A DNA stretch of 64,000 nt from Pseudomonadales bacterium (lineage in GTDB: Bacteria; Pseudomonadota; Gammaproteobacteria; Pseudomonadales; Azotimanducaceae). Shown in pieces: positions 34,486 to 42,551 of this stretch. Made by a program: the position numbers and the translations under genes. The stretch spans positions 1 through 64,000 of the forward strand of contig JAJEIQ010000017.1 in assembly GCA_022827905.1 (NCBI GenBank), read 5' to 3'. Within the stretch, counting starts at the first letter, position 1. Every line of letters begins with the position of its first letter. The notes beneath the pieces are model-generated. The model had not been told where the DNA came from and ran no database searches. It saw only the letters and a program-made list of their open reading frames with translations.

Positions 34486-35313
34486 ATGGACGACACCTTC
34501 TTGGGCTATGCAGGCAAGCACGTATTGGTGATCGGCGCTGCCACCGGCATGGGTGCGGCCGCCGCCAAGCAGGCCAAGGCGCAGGGTGCGCGGGTCACGG
34601 CAATGGACGTGGCCGACATCGACTACGCCGTGGACGCCGCCATCAAGGTGGATCTGCGCAGCCAGCCGAGCGTCGATGCAGCCATCGCTCAACTGCAGGG
34701 GGACGTGGACGTGGCGTTCGCCTGCGCCGGCGTCGCCGACGGCACGCCGGACATCGTGCTCATCAACTTCACCGCGCAACGCTACCTGGTCGAGACGCTG
34801 ATCGAGAGCGGGCGCCTCGGCCGGGGCGGCTCCGTGGTCATGATCTCCTCGGTGGCCGGCCTGCCCTGGCCACAGAACCTGCCGGCTGTGACCGAGTTCC
34901 TCGACACGCCCGACTGGCAGGCGGCGACCGCTTGGATCGACGCCCACGAGGACAGGGACACCTACAGCTTCAGCAAGATGGCGATGAGCGCCTACGTAGC
35001 GCGCCAGGCGTTCCCGCTGCTGCAGCAGGGCATTCGCATCAACGCCATTCAGCCCGGCCCGACGGATACCCCCTTGGCCCGGGCCAATGCCGATATCTGG
35101 CTCGCCTTCGGGCAGGACTATCGCGATGCCGCGGGCGTTGCAACGCTCACGCCGGACGAGATGGCAAGCACCCTGCTGTTTCTTGGCAGCGACGCGGCCA
35201 GCGGCATCAACGGCGCCAATCTGCTGGTGGACCAGGGTCAGGTCGGAGCGGGCGCCACCGACGCGTTCGAGACGCCCGCCATCAAGATGATGCTCGGCAT
35301 GGCGCCATCCTGA
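34486..35313 (+). CDS. SDR, 3-alpha-hydroxysteroid dehydrogenase-like
   Basis: This predicted 275-aa SDR has the cofactor motif IGAATGMGAAAAKQA, a short acidic strand (AMDVADIDYAVDAAI), ISSVAGLPW containing the catalytic Ser, and TYSFSKMAMSAYV (Tyr-x-x-x-Lys). The insertion between the Ser and Tyr (NLPAVTEFLDTPDWQAAT) is characteristic of HsdA-like 3-alpha-hydroxysteroid dehydrogenase/carbonyl reductases. That points towards, but does not prove, a cyclic alcohol substrate. It is transcribed alone, divergent from the GntR regulator, and converges with the thiolase-like gene at 35348. Confidence 0.82.
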   Translation: MDDTFLGYAGKHVLVIGAATGMGAAAAKQAKAQGARVTAMDVADIDYAVDAAIKVDLRSQPSVDAAIAQLQGDVDVAFACAGVADGTPDIVLINFTAQRYLVETLIESGRLGRGGSVVMISSVAGLPWPQNLPAVTEFLDTPDWQAATAWIDAHEDRDTYSFSKMAMSAYVARQAFPLLQQGIRINAIQPGPTDTPLARANADIWLAFGQDYRDAAGVATLTPDEMASTLLFLGSDAASGINGANLLVDQGQVGAGATDAFETPAIKMMLGMAPS

Positions 35314-35347
35314 TGAAGCGCGGCTAGCTCGGGAGCCGTTGGCGCAT

Positions 35348-36514
35348 CTACTCCCCGACCATCAAAACGGCACCGCCAAACGGGCCCACGGCGTTGGCCC
35401 ATACCGCCACGTTGGCGTCCGGCACCTGCCGGGGGCCGCATTGGCCGCGAATCTGGCGCACCGACTCGATGCAGAAATTGGTGCCGTGACGGCGCCCCAC
35501 GTTGCAGGCCCCGCCATCCGTGTTCAACGGCAGGCTGCCGCCAAGCCGAGTGTTGCCGGCTTCCACGAAGGGGCCGGATTCCCCGGGCCCGCAGAAGCCG
35601 AGCCCTTCCAGCCATTGAAAGGTGATGATGGAAAAGCCGTCGTAGAGTTGGGCGCAGTCCACGTCCGCCGGGGTGAGGTCGGTGCGTTCCCACAGGTGCC
35701 TGCCGGTGTGGAACGGTGCGTTTTTGACCATGTCCTCGATTTCGAACGCCATGTAGCCGGTGCCCGAGAACGCCGCCGACTCGACGAACACCGGTTTCTG
35801 CGCCAGGTCCCTGGCCCGCTCCTCAGTGGTATAGATCACCGCCGACCCGGAATCGACTGGCAGGTCGCAATCCAGGATGCGCAACGGCGTGCTGAGGTAG
35901 GGCATGGCCAGGAAATCGTCCACCGAGAGCGGATCGCGAAAGATCGCATCGTCGTTGAGGGATGCGTGATAGCGCTGGGTCACGGCATGTTGCGCAAACT
36001 GCTCCTCGGTGGTTCCGTACACCGCCATGTGCCGTTGCATGGGCATGGCGGCAATGGCCTGCAACGGCAACAGTTGCCCGAACGGCCGCCGGAACTGTTC
36101 GTCCCCCGTGGAGGGCGTGGCGTCCGCGCCGGCCTTAAGCTCCGTTCCGCTTAAGCGCTGGTTGATCACCCGCACCGTAACGCAGGTATGGCAAAAACCC
36201 GCGCGAATGGCGGCGATGGCCTGCAGCGCCGGGCCGATGTAGGCCGGCCCCACGCCGTCGACGTGCCAGTTAACCGGTACGTAGCCCATCATTTGGGCCA
36301 GGTCCAGCGCCTTCACCTCGTCGAGCCCCGGCGGCGCAGGACCGGCGGGATTCCAGAGCACGGCTATGCCATCAACGTCCGTGCCGTCGACACCGGCATC
36401 GGCCATGGCCGCCCCGCAGGCCTGAATCGCCAGTTTCCGGGAGGTCAGGCCGGTCTTGCGTCCGGTGGTCGAGTAACCGACCCCGACTGCCGCTACACGG
36501 GGAGTTTCAGCCAT
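35348..36514 (-). CDS. Thiolase-like protein (SCP-x/Ltp2 type)
   Basis: This predicted 388-aa thiolase-fold protein belongs to the SCP-x/lipid-transfer-associated group: it opens RVAAVGVGYSTTG, has DAGVDGTDVDGIAVL, and ends with NTDGGACNVGRRHG and AVGPFGGAVLMVGE. The reactive-Cys context of true acetyl-CoA acetyltransferases is not evident. It begins one base after the stop of a DUF35 protein, the pairing seen for Ltp2-DUF35 retro-aldolases and for non-classical thiolases in steroid side-chain degradation. So it may cleave a beta-hydroxy- or beta-keto-acyl-CoA. The exact reaction is an inference. Confidence 0.8.
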   Translation of the reverse strand: MAETPRVAAVGVGYSTTGRKTGLTSRKLAIQACGAAMADAGVDGTDVDGIAVLWNPAGPAPPGLDEVKALDLAQMMGYVPVNWHVDGVGPAYIGPALQAIAAIRAGFCHTCVTVRVINQRLSGTELKAGADATPSTGDEQFRRPFGQLLPLQAIAAMPMQRHMAVYGTTEEQFAQHAVTQRYHASLNDDAIFRDPLSVDDFLAMPYLSTPLRILDCDLPVDSGSAVIYTTEERARDLAQKPVFVESAAFSGTGYMAFEIEDMVKNAPFHTGRHLWERTDLTPADVDCAQLYDGFSIITFQWLEGLGFCGPGESGPFVEAGNTRLGGSLPLNTDGGACNVGRRHGTNFCIESVRQIRGQCGPRQVPDANVAVWANAVGPFGGAVLMVGE

Positions 36515-36515
36515 C

Positions 36516-36941
36516 CTACACAGCGCCTGCCGGCTTGAAAAAAGGCAAGGTGAGGCCTTCGCCCACCTCGCGGAACGTCACCTCAAGCGGCATGCCGACT
36601 TCGACGGCGTCATGCGGGCACTCGACCAGGTTGGTCAGCATCTTCAGGCCCTCCTGTTCCGGCAACTCCACGGTGGCGAGCACATAGGGCACCTTGTCCA
36701 CCCAGAACGGATGCCAAGGCTTCATCGTGATGGTGTAGCTGTACAGCGTAGCGCGCCCGGAAACCTCTTCCGGAGCCAGATCCTCCGACAGGCACCGCTC
36801 ACAGACCGGCCGCGGATAGTGGATGAAGTGGCCGCAATTCCGGCAACGCAGGATCATCAGCTTGTGCGCCCGCACGCCCTCCCAGAAGAACTCCGTCAGG
36901 GCGTCAGGAACGGGCATCGGCGGTTTGACCAAGGTGTCCAT
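36516..36941 (-). CDS. DUF35 OB-fold protein with zinc ribbon
   Basis: This predicted 141-aa protein contains a rubredoxin-like zinc ribbon (CRNCGHFIHYPRPVCERC) followed by an OB-fold domain (SGRATLYSYTITM ... PYVLATVELPEQEGL). It is preceded by the usual N-terminal helix FFWEGVRAHKLMILR. DUF35 proteins bind acyl-CoA and form complexes with thiolase-like or aldolase partners. The partner here is the gene starting one base after its stop. The ATG at 36941 gives the typical family length. The 177-bp gap upstream holds a candidate operator shared with the divergent DUF2889 gene. Confidence 0.85.
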   Translation of the reverse strand: MDTLVKPPMPVPDALTEFFWEGVRAHKLMILRCRNCGHFIHYPRPVCERCLSEDLAPEEVSGRATLYSYTITMKPWHPFWVDKVPYVLATVELPEQEGLKMLTNLVECPHDAVEVGMPLEVTFREVGEGLTLPFFKPAGAV

Positions 36942-37020
36942 GGGTTGCGTGATTCCACTAAGCCGCGAATCGATCTGTCCGGGCCGATTAAAGAGCAAAG
37001 CAAGGCCACAGTCAAAAGAG

Positions 37021-37059
37021 ATAACTTAGTTAAAGGATCATCCGGAGTCAGGATATACT
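37021..37059. promoter_or_regulatory. Candidate promoter with overlapping GntR operator
   Basis: The palindromic ATAACTTAGTTAAAG (37021-37035) overlaps a weak -35 (TTAAAG, 37030-37035). An 18-bp spacer leads to TATACT (37054-37059), pointing towards the DUF2889 gene. An operator over the -35 would allow repression. The other side faces the DUF35-thiolase operon. Confidence 0.4.
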
Positions 37060-37118
37060 TACTTCCTACTTTCCGTCGGCAAAGCCCGGACGATTCGTTG
37101 AGCAGTTCCGCCAGCCTA

Positions 37119-38096
37119 GTGCACAACCCGACACCAACCACGCCGACCCGTGCGGCTAGGTCCATTCGCCGCACCAGCCACATCGACATGATCCCGCGCG
37201 GCGCCAACACGCAATCGGGGTTGTCGCTGGTCGGCGCCGCTCGTGACGTGCTGACGCGGCGCGACGGCGAGGGCGTGGTGCTCGACGAAGCCGAGGTGCG
37301 TGCCGAACTCGGCGAAGGCCGCACGCTGGAGGACTTGGCCACGGAGCCCGGCGCGGCGTTGCGTGATCTCTTCGGGCGGGTGGTCGGCACCGGCTTTCGC
37401 GCCGCCGTGGATCTTGCCGTGCCCGACCAACGGGAAACGCAAACGCCGCTTTACCTGCTGCTGGACGACCTGCCGGTCGCCGCGCTTATCGCCGGCTACG
37501 CCGACCTCTACCTGCGCGCGCCGAATGAGCCGCCGACGCCTTCGGACACGGCCAAGCGCAAGGTAAAGGCCGACATCTGCGCCGGCTGGGCGCGTGACGC
37601 CACCATGATGCAGGCCATCGACCGCGAGGGACAGATTCCCATACCGGTCGGCCCGGCCGCACCCGCCATCGAATTGTCCGGCGACCCGCTGTCCTGGCAT
37701 CCCATCGCCGAGCTGCCGGTCGGCGCCATGCGGCGCAGGCGGCGGGTGGATGTCAGCCAGCCGGCGCACCTGGCCATCGACGCCATGTTTCGCGACACCC
37801 ATGTCGGGCCCGACGGCACGGAGACCGTGCTCCACGAATACGCGCTGAGCGCCAGCGCCGATGCGGAAAGCCTGGAGATCTTCGATTGCCAAGCCGAGGC
37901 CCGGGTGCTGCCTTGGGTGGAGTGCCCCGCAGCGGCCGCCAGCGCCGGGCGCCTAGCGGGCCAAAAGCTGCCGGAACTCAGGGCTTTCGTCCGACAACGG
38001 CTGGTCGGCACCAGCACCTGCACGCACCTGAACGACCTGCTGCGCTCGCTGGCCGACGCGGCACCCCTAGCCAGCCGCCTGCAGGAGCATCTCTGA
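37119..38096 (+). CDS. DUF2889 domain protein
   Basis: This predicted 325-aa protein has a C-terminal DUF2889 region: RRRRRVDVSQ, MFRDTHVGPDGTETVLHEY, RVLPWVECPAAAAS, and the terminal STCTHLNDLLRSLAD. The N-terminal half, with PTPTTPTRAARSIRRTSHIDM, also fits longer DUF2889 proteins that occur beside acyl-CoA genes. I chose the GTG at 37119 because the conserved PTPTTP block begins directly after it. No biochemical function is known to me. Its promoter region is shared with the DUF35-thiolase operon, so a related role is likely. Confidence 0.75.
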   Translation: MHNPTPTTPTRAARSIRRTSHIDMIPRGANTQSGLSLVGAARDVLTRRDGEGVVLDEAEVRAELGEGRTLEDLATEPGAALRDLFGRVVGTGFRAAVDLAVPDQRETQTPLYLLLDDLPVAALIAGYADLYLRAPNEPPTPSDTAKRKVKADICAGWARDATMMQAIDREGQIPIPVGPAAPAIELSGDPLSWHPIAELPVGAMRRRRRVDVSQPAHLAIDAMFRDTHVGPDGTETVLHEYALSASADAESLEIFDCQAEARVLPWVECPAAAASAGRLAGQKLPELRAFVRQRLVGTSTCTHLNDLLRSLADAAPLASRLQEHL

Positions 38097-38132
38097 CCGC
38101 TGCGCGGTGAGCAACGCAGGCTTGGGTGGCAG

Positions 38133-38329
38133 TTCGAGGGCGGGACGCCCTCGCTCCGAAGGGAAACGCCTGATTCGAGGGCGGGACGCCCTCGCTCCGA
38201 AGGGAAACGCCTGATTCGAGGGCGGGACGCCCTCGCTCCGAAGGGAAACGCCTGATTCGAGGGCGGGACGCCCTCGAACTGGCCATCGGAACCCGAGTTG
38301 GACTTAATGGCTTGGAATTTGCTCCATGC
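38133..38329 (-). repeat. Dispersed palindromic repeat, copy 2, with 41-bp tandem units
   Basis: Three direct copies of a 41-bp unit (38133-38173, 38174-38214, 38215-38255) and a fourth partial copy are followed by about 55 bp. Read on the minus strand, this last part matches 12638-12700. Each unit holds a perfect 7-bp-stem hairpin, CGAGGGC-GGGAC-GCCCTCG (38135, 38176, 38217 and 38258). The element fills the gap between two convergent genes and could also terminate transcription. Confidence 0.85.
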
Positions 38330-38342
38330 AAGGGGCAGGACA

Positions 38343-39863
38343 CTAAGTCCAGGTGATGGACTTCACCTCCGTGAAATCCTCCAGGCCATGGCGGCCCCAC
38401 TCGCGGCCGATGCCGCTTTGCTTGAAGCCGCCGAACGCGCCGCTTTGGGCGATGCCGAGGATGGGTTGCCCCCAGCCGGGACCTTGGCCATCGCCGGGCC
38501 CGGTGTCGCCGGCCGGCACTTGGCCGACGCCGGTGGCGGTCATGCTGCCGGCGCGCACCCGGCGCGCCACGTTGAAGGCGCGGGCCGTGTTGGCCGCCAT
38601 GACGCCGCCGCCGAGGCCGTAGATGGTGTCGTTGGCGATGCGCACGGCGTCCTCGTCCTTGCCGGAATAGGGAATCACCGTGAGCACCGGGCCGAAGATC
38701 TCCTCCTGGGCAATGCGCATGTCGTTGCTGCCCACAAACACCGTTGGCTCGAAAAAGAAGCCCTTCTCCATGTGGCCGGGACGCTTGCCGCCGGTGATCA
38801 GATCGGCGCCCTGTTCCAAACCGGATTCGACGTAGCCCTGCACCTTGTCGCGCTGCTGTTCGCTGACGAGCGGGCCGAGCACCGTCGCCGGATCCCGGGT
38901 GTCGCCGATGATGATGTTGTCCCTGATCGCATGCACCCCTTCAAGGTAGGCATCCATCAGGTGCTCGGGCAGGAGCAGTCGCGTCTGCAGCACGCAGCCC
39001 TGGCCGCAGTGGGTCAGCACGGCGCCGAAGCCGATGCTGCGCGCCACGTCCTCGGAGACGTCATCGAGCACCACCTGGGCGCTCTTGCCGCCGAGTTCAA
39101 GCTGCACCCGCTTTATCTGGTTGCCGCAGCGGGACATGATGCGGCGCCCGGTCGCCGTGGAGCCGGTGAAGGTGACCATGTCGATGTCGGGGCTGCCGGT
39201 GATCTCATCGCCCACCTCCGCGTGGCCGGTGATTACGTTGAGCACCCCCGGCGGCAGTTCCGCCTCTTCGGCGGCCTTGGCGATCTCGAAGGCGTTAAGC
39301 GGGGTCCAGGGGTGCGGCTTCAACACCACGCTGCAGCCCACCGCCATGGCCGGAAAGATCTTCACCATGTTCAGCATGAACGGGAAATTGAAGGGGGTGA
39401 TGGCACCCACCACGCCCACTGGTTCGCGCACCAAGGCGTTGCCGCCCATGCCGCCGGGCCCTCCGGTCGGGGGGGAGGTTTCCACCCAGTGCACCAAGTC
39501 CTGGGCGCGGTCGGCGTTGAAGTAGCCGATGTCGATGGAGCCGCCGCACTGGATCATGTCAACGATGGGCCCCACCGCGCCCGCCTCGGCGACGATGATT
39601 TCGCGCAGGGTGTCGTGGCGGGCCTTCAGCGCATCGGCCATACGCCGCAGCACCGCGCCGCGCTCCTTCGGCTTCATGTACGGCCAAGGGCCTTCGTCAA
39701 ACGCCGTGCGCGCCGCCGCAATGGCCGCGCGCGCATCCTCCGGCGATGAGTCCGGCACCTTGCCGATGGCCTCTTCGGTGGCCGGATCGATCACCGTGAT
39801 CGAGCGGTTGGCCGTACCGCTGGTCCATTTTCCATCGATAAACAGTTCGTAATTCCAAGCCAT
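38343..39863 (-). CDS. Aldehyde dehydrogenase family protein
   Basis: This predicted 506-aa NAD(P)-dependent aldehyde dehydrogenase oxidises an aldehyde to an acid. Visible elements are the cofactor loop FTGSTATGRRIM, the general-base Glu in QLELGGKSAQVV, a catalytic Cys in the THCGQGCVLQTR block, and EEIFGPVLTVIPY. An insertion near GQVPAGDTGPGDGQGPGWG is slightly longer than usual. It is the last gene of a P450-ferredoxin-AttH-like-ALDH operon (42474 down to 38343). It would be well placed to oxidise an aldehyde arising from P450 hydroxylation. Confidence 0.88.
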   Translation of the reverse strand: MAWNYELFIDGKWTSGTANRSITVIDPATEEAIGKVPDSSPEDARAAIAAARTAFDEGPWPYMKPKERGAVLRRMADALKARHDTLREIIVAEAGAVGPIVDMIQCGGSIDIGYFNADRAQDLVHWVETSPPTGGPGGMGGNALVREPVGVVGAITPFNFPFMLNMVKIFPAMAVGCSVVLKPHPWTPLNAFEIAKAAEEAELPPGVLNVITGHAEVGDEITGSPDIDMVTFTGSTATGRRIMSRCGNQIKRVQLELGGKSAQVVLDDVSEDVARSIGFGAVLTHCGQGCVLQTRLLLPEHLMDAYLEGVHAIRDNIIIGDTRDPATVLGPLVSEQQRDKVQGYVESGLEQGADLITGGKRPGHMEKGFFFEPTVFVGSNDMRIAQEEIFGPVLTVIPYSGKDEDAVRIANDTIYGLGGGVMAANTARAFNVARRVRAGSMTATGVGQVPAGDTGPGDGQGPGWGQPILGIAQSGAFGGFKQSGIGREWGRHGLEDFTEVKSITWT

Positions 39864-39890
39864 TATTCCTACTCCACGTCGTCTTGCGGT

Positions 39891-40931
39891 TCAGTTCCTA
39901 GCCACCCGCGCATAGGATGGCGCGATGCCGCCCTGATTCTCGCCCCAGCCTTCGATGCCGTTCCACCGCCAGCGAAACAGGCCCGTGGCGGTGCCGTGAT
40001 TGCTCACCTGTTCGCCCACCGCGTGCAGGCGGCGTCCCAAAGTATCCACGCCTTCGTACTCAATGCGCCAGATCCAGCCGGTGTCGGGGTCCACCAAGCA
40101 ATCGCGCTGGCCCTCCACCAAGTGCGCCCACTGGCCGTCGCGAATGAGATACCCGGTGTTGGTGAAGTCGCCCCGGTCCTCCTCGCCCTCGACCACCATC
40201 GTGTACACCAGAAACGCATCCTGCGCAGAGGCGGTGCCGAAAATGTAGCCGATGTTGAACGGCTTGCGCAGCGGTTTCGACAGGTCGGAATGCTCGCCGC
40301 TTGGTTCCACCGGCCTGCGCTGGGGCCGCTTGCCGCCGCTGGAGTCGTTGGCCTGCTGCGATATCCTCGGCTTGCGGGGGCTCCAGCTGCGGTCGCGCAC
40401 CGACAGGCAATCGATGGCAATCGCCTCGCCATGCAGGACGATCTCGCCGGTGACCTGCATGGCTTGGTCCCAATGCCGACCGCGCCAGAACGGCGCACAA
40501 CCGGCCGGATGCGGATTGGGCTCCATGGCGGCGGCGAACTCCAGGTCCGCTTCGAACTGTCCGGGGTCCGAGTAGGTCATGTGGTACTTGGTCAGCGGTT
40601 CCAGCACCTTGATGCGATTGCCGTTCGGCAGGGCGATGTCGCGCAGGTCGCGGGGGCCCGCGGACAGCGCCAGCCCGCTTTGGCGCCGCTCGTAGAGCGC
40701 GGGCGCGGCACTGTCGTCCCAAACCCAGGCTCCACCGTTGCACAAGCCGTTGTCGCCCTGGTTGAGCAGCACCTGGTTGTACAGCCAGCCGCCCATGCGG
40801 CGCTCGGGGACGTTGAACGAGGTCCAGAACGTCTCCATCCACCAAGGGTGGCCGGAACCCTCGCCTTGGTCGTGAAAGCCGTCGTCGGCGGGGGTCACCA
40901 CCCAGCCGGTCAACTCATCGGTGTTGGGCAA
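39891..40931 (-). CDS. AttH/hydroxyneurosporene-synthase-like lipocalin-fold protein
   Basis: This predicted 346-aa protein resembles AttH/CrtC-like two-domain lipocalin-fold proteins (DUF7064/7065 type). Supporting blocks are PWWMETFWTSFNVPERRMGGW, GCAPFWRGRHWDQAM and DCLSVRDRSWSPRKPR. Proteins of this fold bind or hydrate hydrophobic isoprenoid or aromatic molecules, and many have no known reaction. It is 27 bp upstream of the aldehyde dehydrogenase and 42 bp downstream of a ferredoxin, inside the P450 operon. A role in binding or converting the hydrophobic P450 substrate is a reasonable guess. Confidence 0.65.
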   Translation of the reverse strand: MPNTDELTGWVVTPADDGFHDQGEGSGHPWWMETFWTSFNVPERRMGGWLYNQVLLNQGDNGLCNGGAWVWDDSAAPALYERRQSGLALSAGPRDLRDIALPNGNRIKVLEPLTKYHMTYSDPGQFEADLEFAAAMEPNPHPAGCAPFWRGRHWDQAMQVTGEIVLHGEAIAIDCLSVRDRSWSPRKPRISQQANDSSGGKRPQRRPVEPSGEHSDLSKPLRKPFNIGYIFGTASAQDAFLVYTMVVEGEEDRGDFTNTGYLIRDGQWAHLVEGQRDCLVDPDTGWIWRIEYEGVDTLGRRLHAVGEQVSNHGTATGLFRWRWNGIEGWGENQGGIAPSYARVARN

Positions 40932-40973
40932 AACGCTTTCCCCCTGGGCAGTTGGCGAAGCACTGCGGTGCGA

Positions 40974-41171
40974 TCAGGATTCGATGACGATGGCGCGTTC
41001 CGGGCATTGGATCTCCGCCAAGCTCACATCGTCTGCGAGGTTCGCGGGAACCTGTTCCAACCCCGGAACCACATAGCCGAATCCGTCATCGTCGTATTTG
41101 AACACGCTTGGGCAGACCATGTTGCACATGCCGTGGCCCTGGCAGCGCTCGGCAACGATCTTGACCTGCAC
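40974..41171 (-). CDS. Small ferredoxin ([3Fe-4S] or His-variant), P450 partner
   Basis: This predicted 65-aa ferredoxin has CQGHGMC followed by a distant QCPERAI, i.e. CxxHxxC...CP. This is the pattern of the [3Fe-4S]-type ferredoxins that accompany bacterial P450s; one extra Cys lies at CNMVCP. It starts 4 bp after the P450 stop and should pass electrons to it. No ferredoxin reductase gene is present in the window, so one must be supplied from elsewhere. Confidence 0.9.
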   Translation of the reverse strand: MQVKIVAERCQGHGMCNMVCPSVFKYDDDGFGYVVPGLEQVPANLADDVSLAEIQCPERAIVIES

Positions 41172-41175
41172 GCCA

Positions 41176-42474
41176 TCAAGCCTTGCGCAGCCACAGGGAG
41201 CTTGCCCCCTTCATGCCGCCGAACAGCTCCGGCTCGTGGTCGGGATGCAGCTCGTAGTCCGGCAGCCGCCGGTGTAACTGCACCAGCGCGATGCGCAGTT
41301 CCCGCCGCGCGAGGTGCAGGCCCAGGCAACGGTGCGGGCCGTGGCCAAAGCCCATGTGCCGGTTGGGCACCCGGTCGAAGATGATCTCATCGGGGTTCTC
41401 GAACTGCTCCGGATCCCGATTGGCGGCCATGGTCGGGCAGCTCACCTGATCCTCCACATGAAAGCGCACCCCGTCGAATTCGACGGGGCGCGTCACGCGC
41501 CGGGGCAGCAGCACGATGGCGTTGTAACGGACCAGCTCCTCAATGGCCAGCATCAGGCGCCGGGAATCGTCCATGAGGGCGACGAACTCGCGGCGTTTGT
41601 CCGGCTGCTCCGCGAACGTCTTGACGATCAGGCCCAGGGCCGAGGCCACGGTGTCGAGGCCCGCCATGAACATCAGGAACAGGGTGTCAAGCAACTCCTC
41701 CTCGGTCAGGGGACGTTCGCCCTCGTACTCCGCGTCAATGAGCCAACTGATCATGTCCTGCTGAGGCGCCTGGCGGCGCGTTTCCAGGAGCTTGCCGAAA
41801 TACTCGTAGAGCGCCGCCCCGGTGTTGCTCCAGATCTCCACCAATCGGTCCTGGGGAATTTCGCCGTCGTCATCCAACTCGATGCCCAGCTCCTCGGCCT
41901 TGGCAAGCGCTAGGGCGCGCCCCCGCCCGTGGCCGTCGGAGGAGTGCATGAGCGTGTTCTTCCAGTCCATGAGCTGCGGATAGTCCTCGAGCGGAAAACC
42001 GAACAGCTCGCAGAAGATCACGGTGGGAAAGGGGTCGGCGAAGTCCGCGACGAAGTCGAATTCGTCCTTCTCCAGCATCTTGTCGAGCAGCTCACCGGCG
42101 AACTGCTCCAAGTGCGGCTCCATGGCGGTCATGGCATCCGGCGTGAACCACTTGTTCAGGATGCGCCGGTAGGCGGTGTGCGCGGGCGGGTCGATCGCCT
42201 GCGGTATCCAAGGCCGCTCGGGATAGCTGCTCGCCTGGCTGGAGAAGGTATCTGTGTCGCTGAGCATGGCGCAGGAGTCGTCGTAACGGGTGAGCAGCCA
42301 GCTCCCGCCGGTGTCGCCCCGTTCCGTTCGACCGCGTGACTCCACCCGGGCGATGGGCAGCTCCTCACGCAGCAGGGCGTAGGTTTCAAACTCCTGTTCC
42401 AGCCATTCGGAGGTGTACGGGTCGTATTCCCGCGCTGCGGACAGGGCTTCATTCAAGCGTCGTCGTCTTGCCAT
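41176..42474 (-). CDS. Cytochrome P450
   Basis: This predicted 432-aa class I P450 monooxygenase has the oxygen-activation helix MFMAGLDTVASAL, the ExxR motif in IEELVRYNAI, and the heme loop FGHGPHRCLGLHL with the thiolate Cys. It is soluble, with no membrane anchor. It is the first gene of the operon with its ferredoxin, the AttH-like protein and the aldehyde dehydrogenase. Upstream lies a direct repeat TAACCTG (x2) overlapping a candidate GntR operator. Substrate class is not evident, but the company suggests hydroxylation of a terpenoid, steroid or alkyl compound. Confidence 0.92.
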   Translation of the reverse strand: MARRRRLNEALSAAREYDPYTSEWLEQEFETYALLREELPIARVESRGRTERGDTGGSWLLTRYDDSCAMLSDTDTFSSQASSYPERPWIPQAIDPPAHTAYRRILNKWFTPDAMTAMEPHLEQFAGELLDKMLEKDEFDFVADFADPFPTVIFCELFGFPLEDYPQLMDWKNTLMHSSDGHGRGRALALAKAEELGIELDDDGEIPQDRLVEIWSNTGAALYEYFGKLLETRRQAPQQDMISWLIDAEYEGERPLTEEELLDTLFLMFMAGLDTVASALGLIVKTFAEQPDKRREFVALMDDSRRLMLAIEELVRYNAIVLLPRRVTRPVEFDGVRFHVEDQVSCPTMAANRDPEQFENPDEIIFDRVPNRHMGFGHGPHRCLGLHLARRELRIALVQLHRRLPDYELHPDHEPELFGGMKGASSLWLRKA

Positions 42475-42492
42475 TCAGGCCCCCAATACCTG

Positions 42493-42516
42493 TAACCTGT
42501 AACCTGTTTAGATGAT
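42493..42516. promoter_or_regulatory. Candidate GntR operator upstream of the P450 operon
   Basis: Two direct TAACCTG units (42493-42499 and 42500-42506) run into TTTAGATGAT. On the minus strand this reads ATCTAAACAGGTTA, sharing 12 bases with 34457-34468 and the half-site ATCYAA with 49095-49111. It lies 18 bp before the P450 start codon. Confidence 0.45.
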
Positions 42517-42551
42517 AGGCCGATGGGTCGGCAAAAGCTACGGCTCGGCAG

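Noticed and set aside
38133-38276. CRISPR-like array of regularly spaced repeats
   Set aside because: The 41-bp units are contiguous with no unique spacers, and the matching element elsewhere (12638) shows a dispersed repeat; no cas genes are present.
38298-39749. Long open frame opposite the aldehyde dehydrogenase
   Set aside because: The aldehyde dehydrogenase has all family motifs; the opposing frame has none.
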